DNA from: Schistosoma haematobium
Lineage: Eukaryota > Platyhelminthes > Trematoda > Strigeidida > Schistosomatidae
DNA length: 64,000 nt
Direction: 5' to 3'
Assembly: GCF_000699445.3 (NCBI RefSeq)
Contig: NC_067197.1
Span: 29,743,809-29,807,808 of the forward strand
The notes beneath the pieces were generated by a model. That model worked only from the letters and a program-made list of their open reading frames with translations, did not search any database and was not told the origin of the DNA. The translations under genes and the position numbers were made by a program. This document shows, in pieces, positions 14,301 through 29,300 of the stretch (positions within the stretch are counted from its first letter, which is position 1; the number at the start of each line of letters is the position of its first letter).

Positions 14301-17300
14301 ATCGGCAGTAACCCTAGAAGAGCTACAGGTAGAGTTATTTGAGTTTATAGTTGTTGTTTACTTCATCGAACTGCTGGTCGTTCACATTTAGTCCATTTAA
14401 CACAATTATCTATTATCTTTTTTGTGGAAAAACACTATTTAGAAAACAAATGTTGTACTTGTAATACTTGTAAACTACTTAGGTTAATATATTATTTACT
14501 GTTTTTCACAAGAAACACAATTCTAAATGCACTCCATTTATTGATTGAGGTCAATTATATGCATTGATTTCTGGTCATCTGATCTCCACTGGGCTTTTTT
14601 TGACAGTTCAGTGTTTATATATATATATATATATATTTATATACATACTTGATTTTTTTTTCTACTGGTTTATTGAGGTTTTCTATGGTTTTTTATGATT
14701 ACTATTAGTAATAGTATGATCGCCTTATATATGATATTGAATCATGTCAGTTTAATTGGTTTTTCAAATGAATATTGATTTATTCGAAAACAATCAATAT
14801 TACCTGTTCTCGGAATGGTGCTTTCATTAGAGAAAAAGTAATGGGGTTGAGTGTGAACAGTAAACAAATATTTAATATATATGCAAAATAGAAGTTCAAT
14901 AAACGTTATTGTCGACGTTTGGATGTTACGTTAATTTATGCATATCTAATGACTAGTCTATAATGTAACATGCTGAATTGTTATACTGTGAGTAATGATT
15001 ATGTATAAGTGTAAACCAATTCGTTTCTGTATTTAAGTGTTGAATATTAGTAATGGTACATTGTTAATCAGATTGTGGCATATAAACTGATTAACTAATC
15101 ATCTGTATGTAATCAAATTTCTTGGATATCAAAGATTACAGTTTTACATCATACAGCTGACTCGTTTATCTGATTTATTTCATTTTGTATAAGCTCTGGC
15201 CTAATAAGTAACCCTAAAAAGTGAAAAACATAACCGTCACCTGAATAAAATGTCCTCGTAGAATTGACTTGTGAATCTCTGTTTAGTGCGGTGAATATTT
15301 TGTACGGTGGTTTGCGTCATGGATCTTACAAACAGTTAATCTGTTATTCATATTTAAATATACTATTATGATTTTTGGATTATGCTTCCTTAAGAAGTGA
15401 ATATCTCTTGCTTTCACATTTATATTTATTACTCATCATAATTTTAGATATTTTTGGCCGTCAATGAGATCGTTGCAATTACCAAAGAGAAAACCGCTCG
15501 TGTTATACCAAATGCAATCCAAATTTTATATTCTAAAAATCATGAACGATTTTTCTTCACATCATTCGCTTCCAGAGAACGATCTTATGCAATATTACGC
15601 AAAGTTTGGGAAAATTGTCGTAATCATCAGGTAAAGTGTGCGAAAGACTTGAGGATATATGTTTTAATTAGTAACTGTTAGTCTTCGGTTTATTTTCGTT
15701 TTTTCTTTCTACCACAGCTCTATGTTTGCTTTATTAGGTAAGCTTATTATTCACGTAATAAATAAGTCCACTGTAAATGACTTGATAATAGTAAGAAAAC
15801 TATATTATTGCGAAATGACATCAGTACAAATTTAAAACTGAAAATTGACAATATGAGCTTACACAGTGAGTGGTAGTATCTACTATTATTTACTCCTATT
15901 ACGTATTTAGATGTTTACTTGTTATACTAAACAATACCTTTCAAGTATTACCCCTTACTGTTTGAATGTATTTTCTTAGTAAAACTTAATATTCCTCATA
16001 TTTATGGTTACTTACGTTGTTGTATCCGTAAATTGACTGAATTCCCGTACTAGAATTTCTTGACTCCTTTAACACTTTTTTTCACTGATGGAAATCCACT
16101 TTTCATATGAATTTCATCCATTTTTAATTTGTAGATCATTTTTATATTCATATGATAAATGATATGGTAATTTACTGCATATGTATGCATTACATTGTTG
16201 ATAAGGTATTCTTGTCTTCTTCCATCTATATTTCTTATCAAGAGATTAGTTGTAGAGAAAACGTAACCATGCACTCAGTTTAGTTTGAAATGGTTTGGAT
16301 TATCTCGGAGTGAATTATCTAATAATTCAATATTGTTTTCGATTAGATCCTCGTCAGGCTTTACTCTAATATACAGTAATGGGAAATAGATGTCCTGGAT
16401 TTGATAACTCTTTCCACTGGAAATTAGCCTTGAAAGCTAAATATAATAATGTAAACAAGATTATTATATAAACAAATGATTATCTTAATAATTTTTTTCT
16501 AAATACTTTCATATTATATTATGAAGTGTGAACATCTTAAAATGTGAAATGTAAAAATATGTTCACTCAACATAGTTTAATGACTTTCAACTGTAGTTGT
16601 TCATTGTGAAGGGATGTCAGTTGGAAATACTATTATAAACCAAATGTGTTTTATTTTTTCTGATGCATGGTGGATCAAATAAACTCTCGTTGATCGGGTT
16701 ATATTTATTCCATTCAGAGAATTATATGCTTAATATACTTGGTCACCTTATAGAGTCGAGATCTGTTTACATCCTTTTACTTGTTTTATTAATCAACTTA
16801 ATGGAGTCAAATATTTTTACTTCCATAAAGTGTCTTTTTTCTTATTCATTCATAAAACAAACTCATAGTGATTTATGATGTCACAAGTCCGCTTTATACC
16901 AGTTTCACTTTGATCCTACTCAGTATACATAGATTTCTTCGATGGTATTCTGTATGTCATAATGTTCGAGTATTAAAATTTACGATCGACAAATTTGAAC
17001 TAGAAAAATAAAATAAACGAACCCACCGAAGAAATTGGTAGATAATCGCGCAATATCGTGGATTGGTTGAAGTTGGACATTTACACTATTGGATCCCGGC
17101 TTAGGGGTTTAAAGGTTACATGTTTGTGCGTGAAATCAAAGGTGCTGGGTTCGATTCACGCTTGAAGGGTCGTGGATGCGTACTGCTGGAAAATCCCATA
17201 CTAGGACGAGACGCCCATCTACTGCTTCAAGTTTTTTAATCGTGGTTTAACATTGATTGGTTAATGATTTCAATGTAAAAAATCAACACAACCCATAACC

Positions 17301-20300
17301 CCCACATTGAAAATAAATTAGTATTAAAGAACTATTGCAATTTCTATCTACATTAAATTATAAATTATTATGTGCTTTTAAAGGAATTATGAATTATGTA
17401 TCGTCACGGTTTTGCCACATATTTATACGTATTCATTCAATTTTGATTCATAATACTTATTTTATATGGTTAAAATAATTCTATCTGGTTACTGAAATTG
17501 AATTAAATGGAGTAGGGTCTCGATGTTGTTTTTAACTTCAATTAATAGAAAGTACCGCCGATCGATAACTGTTTTGCTTTCTACCACTTCCTTATTTGGA
17601 TTTTTCGACTATTTTTTTAATTTCGATGGGAAAAAGTTGAATTTTTCAACCAATTATATTGAACAGTGGATAAGTAAATGATGATGTTCTTTTCAAGAAG
17701 CAACCCATAGTGTTTACAATCTTTGATTTAGTCAACAGTAATTATGCGCCTGAATTCCCCTTATTTATTTCATATTGTTTTGATTCTCTAATCATATATA
17801 TTATCAGTACATATGTACATATATACTTGTAAACATAGAAATGAATACATCGGTTCATTGGTAATGTAATAAATAGTCTTTTCTTTAAAGCACATGAAAT
17901 ACTTGTCTCTTAGTCACTAATATCGAAATCTTTATCTTTTCCCGGTGTGAAAACACAAGACACTTGTACAAATAAATCAGGTAAGCTATGCCTGTTGCTA
18001 TTATTATTGTCGTTTGCAGTCTAACATTGTGTTGATAGATTGAGTTTATCCATACACTACATGTTTCTTCCTCTCTCTAACTTTTTTCTCCTGTAACTTG
18101 TAAATAACTTTTAAAAAATATACACTTTTCTCGTCTCTAACTCAATTGCTCTGAATTTTATTCAGATTTACAAAAATTTTTTAGTCTTTCAACTATAACT
18201 TGTAAAGTTGTTAGTTGTTTTTCAATGTCTAAAACTCACTAATAACTGTTTTTCTTTTTGGTTAACGCTCTTCAGTTTGTGGTGATACTGAAACTAAACG
18301 TATTTTGTAGTGAGAAACTTGTCAATGTCAGCTATAGTTTTTGCTTACAAAATGGTGGAATATAGTTAACTAATGAACAATTTACTAGAAATTACCGGTG
18401 TTATTCTCAGCATCTATATATATCTATTCTTATATTTCACGCTATTTCGTACTCGCTAGTTCTGTGTCTGTTTTTTCTATTTTCCAATGTGATGGAAACT
18501 TGAAATCCTCCCATTTTTATATTATACGTATCTTCTTGACTGAATTATTTAACTGTAACTAATTAACGACAAATGAATAAGAGGGAGGAGTGGCATGGAG
18601 TCAACCTAGATTGTGCATTTTTCTTTTTTTTGATATTAATGTTTATAGCTTGTGCAAAGACTGTGTATCTTGTTTTCGGAACATTCACTAAATTTATGTT
18701 CAGTAGTCGTATTTCTGCTGTGTTGTGTAATTTCTCTTGGTCGTCTGAAATTCTCTTCATTTTTATACTTTTGACTGACATAATAGTTACTAAACAACTT
18801 AACAGTTAAGGAACTTGACTTTCGACAGTAAGTTCCAGATTTAGACATCGGCTTGGGTTTGGATAGGCAGACAGGTATTGTCTTAGTTATCACGTATTCT
18901 GTTATTACAATTCATATACTGAAACTTACACAGTTATAGTGTTTATTAGAACTGATTCCCCTTGTTGATCGTTAAAACTAACGTTTATTTTTTATCTGCG
19001 GTATATCACCTCACAGTAAATTCGTAGCAATTCTCAGGCATTGATTTTTATTCCTGATCGCTTCCATATAGATTTATCAATTCGTCTGATCCTGTGATTT
19101 GTGTTTTATCCAAAATAGTTCAGGAACATTATCCAACATGATTGTAATGTGTTAGTACCGAATCTATTAGAAGATCTGTAGTTGAATTAATAGTGCATCA
19201 TTATAGATATTTAGTTAAAATTTCTAAAATTACATACTCCATAGATTTTCTTTCTAGTTTGTGCTTTATATCTAATAGGTTTACTGGTTATGCAACTTCA
19301 TCGTGAAAAACAGTGAATTGTGTTAATTCCAGCCTGAATTATTTACTACCTTTGTTTAGAAAAATCCTATAAATGCTTTGAGCGTATCTTTTTAATCTCA
19401 ATCATTTTTAAGACATATATTCCAATTAAAATCTTAACAATAAAGAACATACAGAGGATGCAGTGTTATGTGACCTGAGATTCAAAGTAACCTGAATAGC
19501 TGTCTAGTATCGCATGTGATTGTAAAGCAGGATAATATAGGTCCCTATTCCATGTGGAACAATAATTCCGTTTAGACTGCAAGTATATCCTTTGTAAGGT
19601 ACGTCAAATAGCTTGAAACCTGTGTAATTGGCTTCCTGCTAATCGCCTTTAATCACTTGGACTAGTGGCTATTTTGTAACTTGGATTCAGTCAGCACTAA
19701 ACACTAGAGATATATGACATTTCTTACCACCGTGTGATTAATTAATGAAAATATAGACAAAGAATTAATTATCACGTATACGTACTAAAAAGATTACTTT
19801 TTCTAGACCCAATAGAGATAAGGATTATCAGTTTATCGAATGATAAGCTCAAGATTTGAATACCATTACTGATATTTCTGACCTTTGGTTTAATATTAAT
19901 CAGGTTCGTCTATTGAACAAATAATAAAATTAGTTATCTCTTTTTTACATGAAACTAGTAGTGTCATCAAACTCTTGGAGTGTTTTTTTTAAAGGACATA
20001 TTGCCCATAGCTTTTTTTGTAGTAAATGATAATGTGATACAGTTTTCGAGCAATCAGCTGAAGCCAGTTTCTTAAAAGAACACTGGTTTATGATTACTTC
20101 TTTGTATCTGATCAGAAAGAGCTTTTTGTGCTTTAAGTAACTTGTAATTATTGTGTTATCTAGGGCTAAACTACATAGATAAATGAATAAGCGTATATTA
20201 GTTATGAAGAAACTTTGTACTTTTCAAACTTTCTGTTGAAATTTGGCGGTTGACAGGTCTATTTACTATCATTTCTTTCCCATCAAGATAATTAAACGTC

Positions 20301-23300
20301 TATTTCGTTTGTTATTTTGCTTGTGAACAACTCACTGAAAATAATACATATGAAAGAATAATTTGATTCGCTTTTTCTGGCTCGTTGTAAGAAAATTGTT
20401 TGCTGTAAATTCGGTTCAGGTTATTCAAAACATTTTCCACTTCATTGTATTCAGCACTTTGATCGTTATTTCTTTTACTTAGTAAGTAATGGCTGATTAT
20501 TAGAGAGGAATATCCGTTAAATATTTCATTTCAAACTCTGGTTTGAATTAGTGTATTTTTCTTTCTCACTAGACATTAACATTTTCATAGAACATCTTAT
20601 TTGCTTGCAATAAAATATTTATTTTACATTACACTCTAATATACTTTACTTATCAAATAGAATGAACAGAAAAGTGAATGTTGTACCTGGTATATCACAT
20701 TTAATGAACATTCAGAAAATGTTTCAATTAATCTCACCATTAAATTCTTTCTGTTCTCTAAAAAATAGTGTAAATTACTTTTATGATAATTCAATAGATT
20801 TCAGAGTTAATTAAGCTAATGCTTTGTTTATGTCAGACTACGTTGGTCTTGATGTTTATAATCATTAGAATAGTTAACTTTCCAATCTCCGTATCTGCAT
20901 ACATGTGTGTGTGTGTGTTTATTTATCCTTGTATGAAATATCGCGAACTATAGATTTTTGTTCGTTGGCTAACACTATCAAGAACTTGTATAATTATGTT
21001 CTTATCATACAATATAAATGACAATTTTATTTAAAAAACATCTTCATTCCATTGCCAATCTGTCACATAATACGTAAATAATTAAGTTATCTTTTCATTA
21101 AAATAGTAGGTTGCCTTATAAAATAACTTTACATACATGCCAGTTTTTTAATGTTTTGTTTAATTGTTTCATATGTTTCTATGATGGTTACGATCTTGGA
21201 TAATTACTACCAAATCTCCTCATTTTGTACATAGCTAATTTGATTCTTGTATCGTTCCAATTCATGTAGAAAAAGTTATAGAATTAACGAAGATTAAGTT
21301 CTTTTCGTTAACCGTAACTCAACTTTTCTGTTGTTTAACATAATTGTTAGTCACAGATTAGTTATATTCTGTGAAGAATTCAACTTTTAAAATTACTTTG
21401 TATAGAAACCATAATGTTTACTTGGAAAAAATATAGTACTTCCAAACAAATTTATTAGTCACTCTTAGTGGATGTTTACGATAATTTAACTAATCCTGCA
21501 AAGTGCTTGATATGTCAATTTAATTCATTGAAAGCACAACTGTACAATTAAGTTAGGACGTAAGAGAGTGACGATCAGATTGCTTACTACTACAATATTC
21601 TCATGTACCACGAAACAATTCTTTGAACTAGATTGATTTGTTAAAGTTTCCCAACAAGAAACAAAATCTTATCGATGTTGTACTATTACTCAAGTGAATT
21701 ATATTATTCATATTTTGTATAGAAATATTCTCATTTTGTCTTTTTTTCATATCTTCAATTGTTATATGTTAAATATAGACAATGAGTATTGATGAAATAT
21801 TACAACAAATACGTGATATGTATGGTGATTATAGTTTAGCTATGGTTGAAGATGAAGAAGATACAGATGGTGATGCTGAATTAGTGCCGACTACTTTTCC
21901 TCATATGGTAAGTTAATTCTTGTTGCTATTTGTTCCACATTTTCTATTATACTTGTTTTTGTCAATAGTTGATACCAACTGGAATATTAGCAATGGATAG
22001 GTATTCCGTCTTAGTATGGAACTTGTCAGTAGCAATTTACACTTATCATCACGTCAGAAATTGTACCTAAAACCTCTAAGAAAATATTTCCTTTAGCTAA
22101 TGAGTCACAACTCAATAGTTTACATTTTAAGCTTCTCTTCTCTTCGATATAGTCAGATTTGATGCCATCGTTATATAACAACCCCATTCCGTACACATCT
22201 GAAGCTGATCATCTTTGATATCTGACTAGAACTTTGAAAATGAATCTCCAAGTCATTTAGTTCTAAATACATACATAAAGTTTTGCCAAGATTAGTTTTG
22301 GTTGTTTTATATCATGAAACAGTACTAACTAAGGAACAGCTGAAAATCAGGGTGCACCACAAAGCTATTTCTCCTTTGTATGTGTCCATCTATATATTTG
22401 TTTTTCTCTGTTGTAACTCAAAGAATACCTCATTTGTTATCGACATAAATTTGTCGGATACCAATGGATACAAAGTTTTTGTCTTGGAAAAAGTAACTAT
22501 TTTGATACTACTTATGTAGTCACTTCTTTGTTATTTAATGGTATGGTCGGGTTGGTTATATGGTAGTTCAAATTATCTTTCGTATGATCCAAAATGGGTT
22601 ACCAACACTGAATAACTCTATGATTGGTGATACTAGTTTGAAATTTATAAGTTCTTATGGCTTTGAATTTTTTGGTCCAAACAACTATCTAAAACGGTCA
22701 TATAAGTTTTGCACTTAGTGTTCCAAGTCTGTTTTGATGATGTACTTCGAAATGTTCTTTAATTCTGAGGCTCTTGGTGATTTATATTATTTATAATGTT
22801 TTAAGTAATCTGTAGGTAGCTACAGTTCCCACGCTCTCCGATTTCTAGTTACATTCTTTATATGAGATTTAAGAAATGTTAACAATTACTGTTTCCTAAT
22901 TTTGCAAAAGCCTACTAAAGTTTAGTTATATGACCATGGCATTGTTTAGTGCATCAGACAATCTCTGTCACTAGTTTCATAACATTTTTAGGTTTGACTT
23001 GTCCTTTGGTAATTGCCAACTTGTCTTGAGAGTGTCCAGTTTTGTGACATAGAGTCGCAGAATGTGGTGCAGGTAAAGATTGACTTCGACAGTCGTGTAC
23101 TTTCTTCACCAAAGATCACTGTAAACCTAACATAAATGCAAAACTCCAGAGGGGATAGAAGTTCTGAGATCTCAAATGCAAATGTACTGTAATCTGAACA
23201 AGTCTCAGAAGATCATCTGTTTCATTCGATCTGTGTTACTTATATCGTATCTGTCTTTACACTTTCTTTTACCTTAACTAAATGCTAAAGGTTGTTTAGA

Positions 23301-26300
23301 AAGCTTAAATTTTATTGAATCGGTCTCTTACAAATAAAACTAACAGTTGTATTATGTAAATAAATGTTATATCTGTGACCGACCAAACCAATACGAATTC
23401 ACCCCTTATACTAAGTGTCGCAATGATATCGACAAGGTCAGGCGCTACTGCTTCAGAACCTATAATAAATTTCATCTGTCTAGCATATACAATGAAACAA
23501 TCACTGATGAATAAATTTCTAGACATTACAACATAATTAAACATATAATCTCCATTATTGGAAATCTGTGTCAGTATGTAGAGTTTTCCATGTGCCTAGG
23601 TATCTCATCAAAATCGCTCTGATCTTTAATCGTTAGCTTTTGTAATGTAAACTTTCTAAGATAACTGATGGCAGTATCCATAGTTCAAATGTTCTACGAA
23701 CAAGTTGATGATTCAGATTAACTTGCTAAAATGTTGTGGCCATATTTAGTGACATGCCCAATTTTATTTGCGAATCATTGTTTTCTTTGACATGAAAACG
23801 TTTACAGACTAAAAGTAATAAAGTTTACTAGGGTTTTTAGTACCTACCTTCACTATTTCATTACATTAAAAACTTCATTATCAGTTGACGAGAAGATTTA
23901 AGCACACGTCAGTTTATATTATATTTCTTGTCTGCTACTATGTTAAATATGAATGCAGACTATGTTTATCAGTCAGTCAGTAACAACGTAGAACTTCGTA
24001 AGTACGTACATCAGTTCGAGTCGCCATACCACATTAGCACAGAGATGCAGTTGTCGATCCAAATCCCACAGTGGTAGAGGTAGGAAGAGTATAAACAGTA
24101 ATCGGAAAGATTGAGGTTTGAAGATGTTATTCAAGGAGTATAACCCAATGAAATAAATTTGGGAAGAGAAAAAAAGGGACATGAAGAATTCAGAAGATTA
24201 AAATTTTGGAGAACAAAAAGAGTGGATCCACATGCACCATTGCAAACGATTTTGAGCCATGTTATTCAAGGTTTCTAACCATCGGTCGCTATCATCTCGC
24301 GATCAACAGAGCCTTAAGGCCGAGAAATACTACGATTGTGGGACGTCTGAATGTGTGTCTATGTTCTAGGACCTGATGTAGTGTGAATATCTGGTCTATA
24401 CAACCACGTCCAGATCGAAAACCAGCTTGATTTTTCTAGTCTCCTCTTAAGTTAGGCGTCGAAGTATGATTGAAGCTAATATTTTAGACACTATATTAGT
24501 GAAACTGATTCCTCTGCGATTGTCACAAGAGGAATTTTATCCTTTCTTATAGACTGGCACAATCAGTGATTGAGACCAGTCAGATGGGATTACATCGAGT
24601 CCCCAGATTCTACCTAAGACCTCAGTCAATCTCACTGCCAATATTGGACCGCCATCCTATTTTTATCATAGTTATCTAAAAGAGTTTGCTTTGGTGTTAA
24701 ACTAATTAGATATTTTGTCCAGTCTCATTTAAATCATGCAATCGTAAATTTGCGTACACGTACAAAATAATCTAGATTGCCGTTTTGATTTCCATTTTAT
24801 TTCTCAACAGCTTATGTATTGCGTATTTCAACTAAATGCTTAAACTTTGAATATTTTATATAAATAAACATTGAAAACATACAAATTGATGGGATGTCTT
24901 AACTTGAATAACACACAACGAATTATTTAGATTATAAAGAAATTTTAAAGTGAATTATTAAACAATATGTCTACTTACACAATATGATATAAGGTCACTT
25001 CGAACAATGTTAGCCTTAATCTAATATATGGTCTTTCGAATAGTTAACATAAACAAATGCACTATATGATGATAATATATCAGATTAAAATTTATGCACC
25101 CATATTCTTTATTTTTAAAAATAACAAATAACCTCAAACAGTGATTCTACTCATCAATCATATATATAAGGTTGTGTAACGGTATTCATTGTTATCGGTT
25201 TCTTAGTGTTAATCGAACTTTATCGATTTTATTTGTTAATGTAGCCATTTAAATCACAGTGTTTTAACATTGTGGCTTATTTTCCTTGTTGTGAAATGAT
25301 GATAGACGGTTTAAAGATTCTTCTCAACAAACACAATTCACCGAGTAATTGATGTTAAACATAATAATAATGGAATTTAAATTGTTTAATGTGCAGAATA
25401 TAAATTAATCTGATATGTACTAATAGTGTATACTATCAGCAGAATACAGTTTTATAATAATGTGATAACAATTTGACTTGTCATGAAATAAATCAATGGA
25501 AAGTTTGCAGTTCTAAAGATAACTAAAAGAAGATTAATAATGTTTAATACATCATATCGTATTGGAATTAACATGAATTTTATTCAAATAAACGGTTGTT
25601 TAAAGTGTTCTAATCACTGGCACTGATTCCGATTAAACCAATGGTAAATATCTATGCTTACTGAATAATCACTATGCCTTAATTTGAATTAACTCAATAG
25701 CATGTGTACATAAGATTGAAAATAAAGCTTTCAGATTGCCTGATGGAAACGATATTATTTAGTTAATAATTTGGGATTCAATGATGAATTCTCCTATATA
25801 ACTTTGTGAGTATCTTATGCTTTAGGGTGTTGGAAATTTCTCATCTGATAATAATCTGTTGTGAAATCTGTTTTCTAGCTTAACTGGGATGATTGTATAC
25901 AATCTTCACTAACTAGTAACTCTTTCAGACGGTGGAAGAATATTTTTAAAAATACTAACTGTTACATTTGTGCATGATTTTTACGTTAAACACGTATATT
26001 TGAGGAAACTTAGCATAAAGCGTTGTTATTATAAACCTAGGTAAGAATACATAAGTTGTATGAAATAAAATAGTTTCTATGTATTCACCTTTAAGATGTT
26101 CAGACTGTGAGATATCTGATGAAAAATCAGTAAAACTGGAGACAAGTGTAAGAAGTAACTGTATATTTTTCATAATCCAGTCAACTACCAAAAGAAAGAG
26201 TAAGGGCTACAGTAAGCAGTCTTGTCTGACTTCGATCCTCACTTGGAACATGTCTGTTAGTTGTCCTCTATGCATGACTTTGCAGTGTAATCCGTCGTAT

Positions 26301-29300
26301 GAATTCCTTGTGGTGTTGACGATCTTCTCAGGTACACCATAGTGTTGAAGAAGGTTCCATAAGGTTCACCTATCCACATTGTCAAGTGCTTTCTCGTAGT
26401 CAAAGAAGTTGAGGTATAGTGACGAATTCCACTCAACTGGTCGTTCAACGATGATCCATAGTGTCACGATTCGGTCTTTTCACGACCGATCGTTACGGAA
26501 TCCGACCTGTTGATCTAGAAGCTGAGCGTTTACTGATTCTTTCATCTACCTGGGTGAGTTGTAAAACTGTGGTTTCAAACCTGTGGTGTACATGAGCTCC
26601 ATGATCCAGAGAGGACAATTGGTGTATGAACCTATTGTTGGTCACCAGCTACCATGGCACTGCATCTCTTAACATTGCTCCACTGCCTTGTGGATCAGAC
26701 CTCTAGGTCAAAGGCTCGAGGAGCAGCTGCCTAAGAAAACCGCCTGTTTCGTTTTAAGCGCGCGGGCAGTATTCCAGCCCTCACACAAATCGAATGATGT
26801 GTATATCGCATATATTTGGTGCCTCCTTGTACCAGTGTTTGTGTTTAAATAAATATTGTACTTAACCATTCTATTTGTTTAACCTTTAATTATCCTAGTC
26901 ACGTACTCAAACAGTAATGAAGTGGAATTCAGACCTGAATTCATGACTTTATGATTGTAAATCAAACTATCTAACTATCAAGTTCACTTTTCTTCACTAG
27001 GTCACTGACATAAATTACTTCTCAAAAAGGGCCTCGTTTAGGACTCAACTTTGATAATCCATTTATAAGATAACCGTTTTCCACTACGAAGTTTTAGTTA
27101 CCTGTTATAACATTTTATTGTACTGGACAGTTCATCAGCATCAGTAGATTACACATTAAAAAAAATTAATTGTTTACAAGGCTAAATCTAACTTACAGAT
27201 TGGTAATCTGTGTTTATTCATCTGATTATACTAATTTATGTCATCAATAAAATATTTCCAATATTCTTAAAGTATTTAAATACAATAATTACAAATTGTC
27301 AAATAAACCTTCGTCTACTATATTCTTATGAAAACCAGTGATAATTTTATTCAGAGACATAATCGGTTATGAACTTTCATAATTTCATTATTCTTTACTA
27401 TCATGTTTTGTTTTTTCAATATTAAAACATATAGAGTTACAAATAAATGTCTTGATGTTTCATTCAACTCTATTATGTATTCTTACAAATCTAGTTCATT
27501 GTCTCTATGTTGAAAATGTATTAAGTAATTTTTTTTTAAATTCTTTAAACATTGTTTACACACTGTGTTCGTTTGTTTTGTTTTGTTTAAACCATCATCG
27601 TTTTATTCATTTGTAATTTGACCATATAAAAAAGGGTATAAAAATACTCATTTGAAATCAGTCGAAAGTCACATGGATTATGGGGTTTTTTATGAAAATG
27701 GTTAACTTATCATTATTATTATTATTCTCAATTAGAGTTATGTTTTTTTGTTTAAATTTGTTTTGTATATTAATTCAATCAGTAGGTTTATTCATAATTA
27801 TTTTCCGGTTACACTGGACTCAATATGAAATGGTTTAATGTTAAAAATCATAAATAGTTTATGGATAGTTTTTGTTTTTATCATCAGAGAATGATATCAA
27901 CTAAAAAATTTATTTAAAAAAAAACTGTTGAAAGTCCCTATTTATGTAAATTGAAATGATAATTGTTCGTTCTTATCAATCAATATGAGGTTTATGTTAT
28001 GACTGGTTGCTGCTAATTGTTATATTGGAATTGCTTATTATTTATACTTGTAAAACGAGGAACCTTTGCAATTCCCATGACGCGAAATAAGATCACCAAA
28101 ACTGGTACAAGTGAAGATTTATTAAACCCATAGCATGACAACGACTATAGTTGAAAATACACAGTTTCATGTGAAACTTGTTACAAGTACAATTTGCTTG
28201 TTTTGAAAACCACTTTTAAATCTACTAGAAAATCATTAATTTTCAAACTTAGATTTTTTACTCATTTGTATTAGTTCATTACAAATCATGATCACCATTA
28301 TGATTTTTTTCGTATATATACATATGTATGTATATACCAATTTTCTTTTTGTATTCATCACAAGCAGCCGCGAACTTTATCCGATTCATCTCTGTCTTCA
28401 CAACTCACTGGTCGATCGAAGTCGGCTTCACTTGAAGATGTGTGCCATTCGGATCAACCAGTTAATCTCGATCGCTCTTCTAAATGTTCCGTACTAGGAA
28501 CTACGGATGATGAATTAAAAGTTGTATCCGATGCTGATATTCCTTTTAAACATGTTCCATCCTTTTCAGATCCGAGTCACTTCAGTACAATTGGGGATGA
28601 ACCACAGTCTCAACAACTAAACACTATCAAACGTTGTCCTACCCCTGAAGTTAAATGTCATTTAACATCAGGAACTACACCTAATGAAGTTATGTCAGAT
28701 AGCTTTCAAGTGCCTCATAAATCTGTAAAAGAGAAAAAGAAACGTACGCGAAAAAAACGTCTCGGATCTCACCATCATGATGAAGTATCTAGTTCAAAAC
28801 TAATGCAACTTAATTACTTGAATACTCAGGACCCGTCACTTCCAGATACATCTGTAGTAAGTTCTATGGAACCTCCTATCACATGTGGTCCAGGTCACGA
28901 CCATCCAGGTAGAGTGTATACAAACACTGACATTCCATTGAATGTTAACGCCTTATTTCAATGTATTTTCACGGATTCGGAATTCTTCTCGCGATTCAGT
29001 GAACATCGTGGTACATTTGGAATGATTCAATCTCCATGGCCAATATTTAAGTGGTCTAGTCCCTCAGATTGTTTAAATCAGTTAGAAACTTCTAGTAAAA
29101 TTGAAAGAACTATTACCTATACACTAACGTTAAAACAGAAACTCGGCCCAAGAACATGCACGGCAGTAGAACAACAGGTAATTATTTTACAATTTCTTTC
29201 TCGAAGTTTTGACAAATTTTTAAAAGTAATGCTAAGTAATTCTTGCTAAATCGAAAATGTCGTTTATTGATTGTCCCCTAATTAATTATGCTATTTATCT

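Noticed and set aside
17175..17225. Active hammerhead in the Smα copy at 17 kb
   Set aside because: Core reads CTGGAAA and GAGAC, breaking two invariant blocks.
18563..18893. Overlapping plus and minus frames in a GRAMD1-like intron
   Set aside because: Low-complexity, hydrophobic or charged translations without splice sites or homology; expected by chance in AT-rich DNA.
28288..28497. Plus frame overlapping the start of exon e
   Set aside because: It is in another frame from the exon whose translation matches the VASt family.
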